Source: Parachlamydiales bacterium (GTDB lineage Bacteria > Chlamydiota > Chlamydiia > Chlamydiales > JAJFMK01). Taken from it: a stretch of 11,376 bases of DNA. A model generated the notes under the pieces. That model was not told where the DNA came from, searched no databases, and saw only the letters and a program-made list of their open reading frames with translations. Below, one piece after another: positions 6,824-11,376 of the stretch (within the stretch, counting starts at the first letter, position 1; the number at the start of each line of letters is the position of its first letter). Both the position numbers and the translations under genes were made by a program. The DNA is taken from NCBI GenBank assembly GCA_020050175.1, contig JAGVKY010000145.1, forward strand, positions 1 through 11,376, in the 5' to 3' direction.

Positions 6824-7753
6824 ATGAGAATTTCCGATGATCCCCATGAGGCAGCCGCCTATTTAAAGGCCGGCAAAATCGTTATTTTTCCAACAGAAAC
6901 TGTATATGGGATCGGGGCAAGTGCCTTAGATCATACCGCTTGCCGTAAAATTTATGCCATCAAAGGACGTCCTTCTGATAATCCTTTGATCCTTCATATC
7001 GGATCAAGAGAGGCCATCCCCTCTTTTGGGGAGATAGATAAAAAGGAACTTCTCTCCCTCGCCCCTTTTATCCCAGGGCCTTTGACGCTGATTTTGAAAA
7101 AAAAGGTAGCAGAACTCTTTTCGGCTCAACTTAAAACGGTGGGGCTTAGGGTGCCTGCTCACGAATTATGCCTCGAAATGTTGAAACAAGTCCCATTTCC
7201 TATTGCGGCGCCATCAGCCAACTTATCGGGACGTCCTTCGCTCACGCGGATAGAAGATGTGATCGACATTTTTGGGGGAAAAGTGGACCTTATTCTAAAA
7301 GGAGAAGATCCAATTCTCGGGCTTGAGTCAACTGTCATTGATCTTTCAGAAGATCTCCCTCTCTATCTAAGGGCGGGGATGGTCGGTTTCGATGATCTCC
7401 TCCCTTTTTTACCGAACCTTAAACGTTGGAAAGGGGATGAGAAGGAGTCTCCTCCGTCACCTGGGATGAAATATCGGCACTATGCCCCCCATGCCAAAGT
7501 GATAATTTATCAGACGATCGATGAGATTATGCCAAATGATTCTTTTGCTGAAATTGGTTTCGAAACCACTAAAAAGGGGCTCCTTTCGAAAGAAGTTTTG
7601 ACACTTACTGAATACGCAAGAGAGCTGTATGCATTTTTTACCCTTTCCGATAAAAGGGGGATCAAAGAGATCTATTGCCAGGAACCTCGGGAGGGGGCCT
7701 TGAGAGACGCGCTATTGGAGAGATTACAAAAAGCCTCAAGGGCTTCTAGCTAA
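6824..7753 (+). CDS. L-threonylcarbamoyladenylate synthase, Sua5 type
   Basis: Makes threonylcarbamoyl-AMP from threonine, bicarbonate and ATP, the first step of the t6A37 modification of ANN-decoding tRNAs. The YrdC/TsaC domain (about 5-190) shows FPTETVYGIGA (22-32), KGRPSDNPLILH (47-58), PGPLT (84-88), LRVP (108-111), APSANLSG (129-136) and ESTVID (168-173). The Sua5 linker SPGMKYRHYAP (212-222) and a C-terminal Sua5 domain (about 224-309) make this the long two-domain form rather than the short TsaC. At 309 residues it is slightly shorter than many Sua5 proteins. ATG 6824 starts just before the conserved domain; no Shine-Dalgarno is visible. The stop overlaps the next start as TAATG, so it is probably co-transcribed with the amidoligase genes. 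Confidence 0.94.
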   Translation: MRISDDPHEAAAYLKAGKIVIFPTETVYGIGASALDHTACRKIYAIKGRPSDNPLILHIGSREAIPSFGEIDKKELLSLAPFIPGPLTLILKKKVAELFSAQLKTVGLRVPAHELCLEMLKQVPFPIAAPSANLSGRPSLTRIEDVIDIFGGKVDLILKGEDPILGLESTVIDLSEDLPLYLRAGMVGFDDLLPFLPNLKRWKGDEKESPPSPGMKYRHYAPHAKVIIYQTIDEIMPNDSFAEIGFETTKKGLLSKEVLTLTEYARELYAFFTLSDKRGIKEIYCQEPREGALRDALLERLQKASRASS

Positions 7754-9219
7754 TGAGATTTTTTGTCGTTGTTGATCAACTTTCCGATTGGGCTTTGACA
7801 CTTCCAGGTGTGGAGGTCATCACAGCCAAAGAATATTTGACTGACGAAGAGATTGCGCAGGTGAGACATGCCAGAGTCTTTAATCTCTGCCGCTCTTTCC
7901 GCTACCAATCGTTTGGTTATTATGTTTCTCTTCTTGCCGAGGCGAGGGGACATAAGCCGATGCCTAGCGTTCAAACGATCAGCGATTTGAAATCTCCCAG
8001 CATGACCCGTTTTGTCTCTGATGAGTTGGAAGAGATGATCCAGCAGAGTCTAAAACACTTAAAATCTGAAAAATTCTTTCTTTCTATTTATTTTGGTAAA
8101 AACGTCGCTCACGCCTATGACCGGCTGTCTAGCCATCTTTTTAGCCAATTTCCAACCCCTCTGATGCAGGCTTCCTTCCAAAACGTCAAAGGAAAATGGG
8201 CCCTTCAAAATATCCACACCCTCATCCAATCAGAGATTCCGACTGAGCATGTCCCTTTTGTTAGAGAAGTAGCAACCGAATATCTGGCAGGGAAAAGGGT
8301 CCAGGTGAAAAAGAAAAATGCCCAGCGGTACGATCTTGCCATTTTAGTGAATCCGCAAGAGAAGACCCCTCCATCTGATAAAAAAGCTCTCAATAAATTC
8401 CAAAAAGCTGCTGAAAAAGTGGGTTTCGAGGTCGATTTTATCACCAAAGAGGACTACAACAAGCTTGCCGAATATGACGCTCTCTTCATCCGTGAGACCA
8501 CAGGGGTTAACCACCATACATTTCGGTTTGCAAGACGGGCATCGGCTGAGGGATTAGTCGTCATCGATGATCCCGAATCGATCTTGAAATGTACCAATAA
8601 GGTCTATCTCTCCGAGGTGCTGAACCGGTACCGGATTCCCATCCCTAAAACTGTTATTCTGCAGCGGGACAATATCGATGAGGTTAATAAGATTGGATTC
8701 CCTTGCGTCTTAAAACAGCCTGACAGCTCTTTTTCGAATGGAGTAATTAAAGTTGAAGACCAGAAGCATCTTCTAACAATTCTTCCTGAACTCTTAGATA
8801 AATCTGATCTTTTGATTGCCCAGGAGTTTATTCCCACAGCCTTTGACTGGCGTGTGACAATTTTCGATGGACAGCCCCTTTTTGCCTGTAAGTACTTTAT
8901 GGCAAGGCGTCATTGGCAAATCTATGAGACTCTTAACTCAGGAAAAGTCCTTTCGGGAAGGCATGAAACAATCCCTGTAGGAAACACTCCCAAAAAAGTT
9001 CTCTCTTGCGCACTTAAAGCGGCCCAAACTATCGGTAATGGTTTTTATGGTGTCGACATCAAGGAGTTTGAGGATCAATGTTATGTGATAGAGGTCAATG
9101 ACAATCCGAGCATAGAATCGGGTTGTGAAGATCAAATTTTGCATGATGAACTTTACGAAAAGATCATGGGCATGATGATGCGAAGAGTCGAATCGATGAA
9201 ATCTTGGAGTGGAAAATGA
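7753..9219 (+). CDS. RimK-type ATP-grasp ligase with N-terminal RLAN-like domain
   Basis: Predicted to use ATP to join a carboxylate, probably through an acyl-phosphate, to an amine; substrates unknown. The 488 residues split into an N-terminal part (about 1-180) like the RimK-like ATP-grasp N-terminal (RLAN) domain and an ATP-grasp region (about 190-480). ATP-grasp marks are CTNKVYLSEVLNRYRIPIPKT (280-300), the nucleotide lysine K321 in FPCVLKQP, QEFIPTAFDWRV (357-368), GVDIKEF (433-439) and the metal-binding end VIEVNDNPSIESG (445-457; E447, N449, N451). It is far longer than E. coli RimK (300 residues), so it should not be assumed to modify ribosomal protein S6. The start ATG shares one base with the sua5 stop; its own stop overlaps the next gene as ATGA. 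This tight coupling argues for a joint pathway with the next two enzymes. Confidence 0.9.
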   Translation: MRFFVVVDQLSDWALTLPGVEVITAKEYLTDEEIAQVRHARVFNLCRSFRYQSFGYYVSLLAEARGHKPMPSVQTISDLKSPSMTRFVSDELEEMIQQSLKHLKSEKFFLSIYFGKNVAHAYDRLSSHLFSQFPTPLMQASFQNVKGKWALQNIHTLIQSEIPTEHVPFVREVATEYLAGKRVQVKKKNAQRYDLAILVNPQEKTPPSDKKALNKFQKAAEKVGFEVDFITKEDYNKLAEYDALFIRETTGVNHHTFRFARRASAEGLVVIDDPESILKCTNKVYLSEVLNRYRIPIPKTVILQRDNIDEVNKIGFPCVLKQPDSSFSNGVIKVEDQKHLLTILPELLDKSDLLIAQEFIPTAFDWRVTIFDGQPLFACKYFMARRHWQIYETLNSGKVLSGRHETIPVGNTPKKVLSCALKAAQTIGNGFYGVDIKEFEDQCYVIEVNDNPSIESGCEDQILHDELYEKIMGMMMRRVESMKSWSGK

Positions 9220-10445
9220 GCCCTCGGCCAAAAGTTTACCCTTTATTTTCCCGTTTTGGTGTTGAGCTGGAGTATATGATTGTCTCCAGTAAGAGTTTGA
9301 ATGTTTCTCCCATTGCAGACCGTCTCATGGTTTCTGCCGTCGGTAAACCTGAAGCTGAAACCATCTTTGGTTCCATTGCCTGGAATAATGAGCTAATTCT
9401 CCATTTGATCGAATTTAAGACAGCGGAACCAGCTACCTCCTTGGAGGGAGTCGATCTCCTGCTCGACGAAGAGGTCAAAAGGGCTTTCGATTTTTTAAAG
9501 GCCCACGATGCACTCCTTTTGCCAACCGGCATGCACCCTTGGATGAACCCAAAGACAGAATCCCGCCTTTGGCCCCACGAAGGAAAGGAAATTTACCAAA
9601 CTTTCCATGATCTCTTTGATTGCTACCGACATGGATGGGCTAATTTGCAAAGCGTTCACCTTAACCTCCCTTTTCAAGATGATAAGGAATTTAAGGAGCT
9701 CCACGCGGCTATCCGTTTTATTCTACCCCTTATTCCAGCACTTTCTGCGAGCACTCCCTTCGCTGAAGGGAAAAAAAGTGGTTTCCATGATTACCGGATG
9801 GAAGTTTATCGGACTAACGCGGTCAAGGTCCCTCGTATCACCGGTTTAGTGATCCCTGAGCCGATCAATTCTAAAGATGAGTACGACGAAAAAATTTTGC
9901 AACCCATCTACAACGATTTAGCTCCTATAGATAAGGACGAAACTCTTCAAGAAGAGTGGGTTAACGCTAGGGGAGCGATTGCCCGGTTTGAGAGAAACAC
10001 CATTGAAATCCGCGTCATCGATACACAAGAGCACCCTACGGCTGATCTCGCTGTCCTTCAAGCCATTGTTCATCTCCTAAAAAAACTCATCGGTAAAAAT
10101 GTTGCCGACAAAATGAACGCCATATCGACCGAAGATCTCTCTAATCTCTTTCGAGACATCATCAAAAACGGGGAGAAGACAAAAATTTCTCTAAAGCCTT
10201 ATTTAGACATCTTTGGAGAAAAAAGCTCGATATCAGCCCAAGATCTTTGGAAAAAAGTTGTCGCAGATTTAAAACTGGAACCTCGGTTTAAGGAACGGCT
10301 CGATATTATTTTAATGGAGGGGACTTTAGCTACCCGACTTCTCCACCGTTTTGAAAAGGGGGAAAAGCTTGAGGAGCTTTACAGACACCTCTCTATGTCG
10401 TTGTCCCATGGTAAGCCATTCACCCTCTCTTCTCATAACGTGTGA
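9216..10445 (+). CDS. GCS2-family carboxylate-amine ligase (glutamate-cysteine ligase-like)
   Basis: Member of the GCS2/YbdK branch of the glutamate-cysteine ligase superfamily: ATP-dependent ligases that join the gamma-carboxyl of glutamate, or a similar acid, to an amine. The 409 residues show the acidic start FGVELEYMIV (14-23; E17, E19), LLPTGMHPWM (101-110), the core NLQSVHLNLPF (143-153), SASTPFAEGKKSGFHDYR (177-194) and the C-terminal active-site run ARFERNTIEIRVIDTQEHPTAD (256-277). The start is placed at ATG 9216, which overlaps the preceding TGA as ATGA and has GGAG at 9206-9209. A TTG at 9204 would add four residues. Whether the product is gamma-glutamylcysteine is doubtful, because the company of a RimK-like ligase and a formylglutamate-hydrolase homologue points to another glutamyl-type compound or a protein tag. 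Confidence 0.9.
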   Translation: MSPRPKVYPLFSRFGVELEYMIVSSKSLNVSPIADRLMVSAVGKPEAETIFGSIAWNNELILHLIEFKTAEPATSLEGVDLLLDEEVKRAFDFLKAHDALLLPTGMHPWMNPKTESRLWPHEGKEIYQTFHDLFDCYRHGWANLQSVHLNLPFQDDKEFKELHAAIRFILPLIPALSASTPFAEGKKSGFHDYRMEVYRTNAVKVPRITGLVIPEPINSKDEYDEKILQPIYNDLAPIDKDETLQEEWVNARGAIARFERNTIEIRVIDTQEHPTADLAVLQAIVHLLKKLIGKNVADKMNAISTEDLSNLFRDIIKNGEKTKISLKPYLDIFGEKSSISAQDLWKKVVADLKLEPRFKERLDIILMEGTLATRLLHRFEKGEKLEELYRHLSMSLSHGKPFTLSSHNV

Positions 10446-11091
10446 GCACGCCTCTAACCTTATCCCCAAAAGGTACGCCCCTTATTTTAAGGGGCAACAT
10501 GATCTTTTGGCCTCTCACAGGGGATGGGATCCAGGGGCATTACCCCTCGCAAAAGCCCTAGCCAAAGAGCTAAAAGTCCCTCTTGTGACAGGCGAGGTCT
10601 CCCGCCTCCTAGTTGAGCTCAATCGAACTCTCAACCATCCCACACTCTTTTCCCCCTTTGTCCCCGAAGAGGAGAAACAAGACATTCTTGACCGCTACTA
10701 TTTTCCCTATATCGAGCAGGTTAAGACAGCGATTGAGGAGAGTAAAAAACCTCTTCTCCATCTCTCCATTCACACCTTTACACCTATCTACGAAGGGCGT
10801 GTCCGTCAAGCCGACGCCGGTATCCTCTACGACCCAAAACGAGAACAGGAAAAACACTTTGCCACTCTCTGGCAACAAGCTTTGAAAAAAGAGCTTCCAA
10901 ATTGGACGATTGGGAAAAATACACCTTATCGAGGCACAAGCGATGCCCTAGTGACTTCTCTTCGCCCTCTATTTGGAAAGGACTACATCGGTATCGAGCT
11001 CGAAGTAAACCAGAAACATGCACCGATCGACCCTCTTCCGTTTATTAGAAGTTTAAGTGTCGCACTAGATTGTTATTTGAAATTTGTATAG
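10408..11091 (+). CDS. N-formylglutamate amidohydrolase-family hydrolase
   Basis: Belongs to the FGase (N-formylglutamate amidohydrolase, HutG-like) family of metal-dependent hydrolases, related in fold to zinc carboxypeptidases. The 227 residues contain ITCEHASNLIP (10-20; candidate metal ligand H14), SHRGWDPGALPLAKALA (36-52), the arginine/asparagine segment SRLLVELNRTLNHP (65-78), HLSIHTFTP (118-126; candidate ligand H122), RQADAGILYDPKR (133-145) and NTPYRGTSDALVTSLR (171-186). No histidine-degradation genes are nearby, so hydrolysis of N-formylglutamate from histidine is unlikely; it more plausibly cleaves the product of the upstream ligases. ATG 10408 puts the family motif right after the start, giving a 38-base overlap with the GCS2 gene but no good Shine-Dalgarno. 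TTG 10369, seven bases after AGGGGG, is an alternative adding 13 residues. Confidence 0.88.
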   Translation: MVSHSPSLLITCEHASNLIPKRYAPYFKGQHDLLASHRGWDPGALPLAKALAKELKVPLVTGEVSRLLVELNRTLNHPTLFSPFVPEEEKQDILDRYYFPYIEQVKTAIEESKKPLLHLSIHTFTPIYEGRVRQADAGILYDPKREQEKHFATLWQQALKKELPNWTIGKNTPYRGTSDALVTSLRPLFGKDYIGIELEVNQKHAPIDPLPFIRSLSVALDCYLKFV

Positions 11092-11102
11092 GGTAAGTGG
11101 TT

Positions 11103-11325
11103 ATGGATGAAAAAACTATTGAGTTTCTAGAGAACCATATTCCGGAGATCGCTCAAGCTGCCGTCACTCAAGCTTATTGGACAGCACTAGCTTCTGGCTT
11201 TAAAGTTCTACAGGCTGAGGGGGGTAATCTTGTTGAAGTTAGCCCAGATGGTTCAAAAAAAAATTGTTAAAAAGTTGGCCTCAACAACGTCAGTTACGAA
11301 AGGGCAGAAGCTAAAAATTCAATGA
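11103..11325 (+). CDS. Small protein interrupted at a nine-A run, partner of the downstream P-loop gene
   Basis: As written, ATG 11103 to TAA 11268-11270 codes 55 residues (MDEKTIEFLE...DGSKKNC). The stop falls just after nine A (11255-11263). Dropping one A continues the frame with KKIVKKLASTTSVTKGQKLKIQ and ends at TGA 11323-11325, giving 73 residues. That TGA overlaps the next start codon as ATGA, the same coupling used elsewhere in this window. This makes 73 residues the likely intended product and the shorter one a frameshift, a sequencing error or the result of a slippage site. The sequence looks like small proteins I associate with the position before zeta-toxin-like ATPases; no domain is recognised. 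It starts 11 bases after the hydrolase gene, with AGGG weakly serving as ribosome site. Confidence 0.6.
11255..11263 (+). repeat. Run of nine A within a coding region
   Basis: This run is exactly where the frame of the small gene breaks. Runs of this length are known slippage points for RNA polymerase and for sequencing, and are frequent indel sites in AT-biased symbionts. Confidence 0.85.
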
Positions 11326-11376
11326 CCCTAGATAAGAAGCGTGTGCGTATGTTTGCCGGGCCAAATGGGTCTGGTA
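11322..11376 (+). CDS. P-loop ATPase/kinase, zeta-toxin-like, 5' end only
   Basis: Eighteen residues are visible before the window ends: MTLDKKRVRMFAGPNGSG. The strand RVRMFAGPNGSG followed by a codon starting with A (Lys expected) is a Walker A motif typical of zeta-toxin and related predicted kinases, and less specifically of other AAA or ABC ATPases. ATG 11322 overlaps the TGA of the frame-restored upstream gene. Only the nucleotide-binding loop can be seen, so toxin activity is a guess. Confidence 0.7.
   Translation, partial: MTLDKKRVRMFAGPNGSG

Noticed and set aside
9204..9215. TTG 9204 as the start of the GCS2 gene
   Set aside because: It adds only four residues, and ATG 9216 has a better placed GGAG and gives the ATGA overlap common in this operon.
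10351..10407. TTG 10351 as the start of the formylglutamate-hydrolase gene
   Set aside because: It would extend deep into the GCS2 coding region with non-conserved sequence; the family motif starts right after ATG 10408.
1..11376. CRISPR arrays, tRNA or rRNA genes, transposases and phage genes
   Set aside because: None was seen by eye: there are no regularly spaced direct repeats, and nearly all bases are taken by the listed protein genes.

Overview
The window is a compact stretch of bacterial chromosome with short intergenic gaps and many overlapping stop/start codons. It most resembles an environmental (amoeba-associated type) member of the Chlamydiota. The best clue is the IHF/HU-like protein, whose DNA-binding arm (GRNPRKASIPIPIPSRSAVKFTPGKKMK region, IHF residues 69-96) has the same length and layout as I remember for the Chlamydia IHF-like protein. 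Placement is an inference without database support. The moderate GC content and the RNR genes argue against a typical Chlamydiaceae genome.

Layout. (1) Bases 1-2582, + strand: the 3' part of tyrosyl-tRNA synthetase, an IHF/HU-family protein with its own promoter-like site, ribose-5-phosphate isomerase A, and a DUF151 bifunctional-nuclease protein overlapping rpiA. (2) Bases 2583-2808: a gap with no intact gene, only a short open stretch without a start codon. (3) Bases 2809-6700, - strand: the operon nrdB-nrdA (class Ia ribonucleotide reductase), then a long perfect-arm hairpin, then a DoxX-family membrane protein. (4) Bases 6701-6823: a divergent intergenic region with a sigma70-like promoter facing nrdB and two stacked inverted repeats. 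(5) Bases 6824-11091, + strand: four coupled genes, Sua5-type threonylcarbamoyl-AMP synthase, an RLAN/RimK-type ATP-grasp ligase, a GCS2 (YbdK-like) carboxylate-amine ligase and an N-formylglutamate amidohydrolase-like hydrolase. (6) Bases 11103-11376: a small protein interrupted at a run of nine A, overlapping by ATGA the start of a P-loop (zeta-toxin-like) protein that runs off the window.

The two most interesting parts are these. The RNR proteins are strikingly like the eukaryotic RRM1/RRM2 pair: residue numbering of the R1 active site is the same as in the human enzyme, and the R2 keeps the radical tyrosine that Chlamydia trachomatis has replaced by phenylalanine. The RimK/GCS2/formylglutamate-hydrolase trio is a predicted but uncharacterised amidoligase pathway, probably forming and breaking peptide-like (glutamyl-type) bonds on an unknown acceptor. 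The last pair of genes may be a toxin-antitoxin-like or other two-gene module whose first gene needs a frameshift or transcriptional slippage to give the full product.
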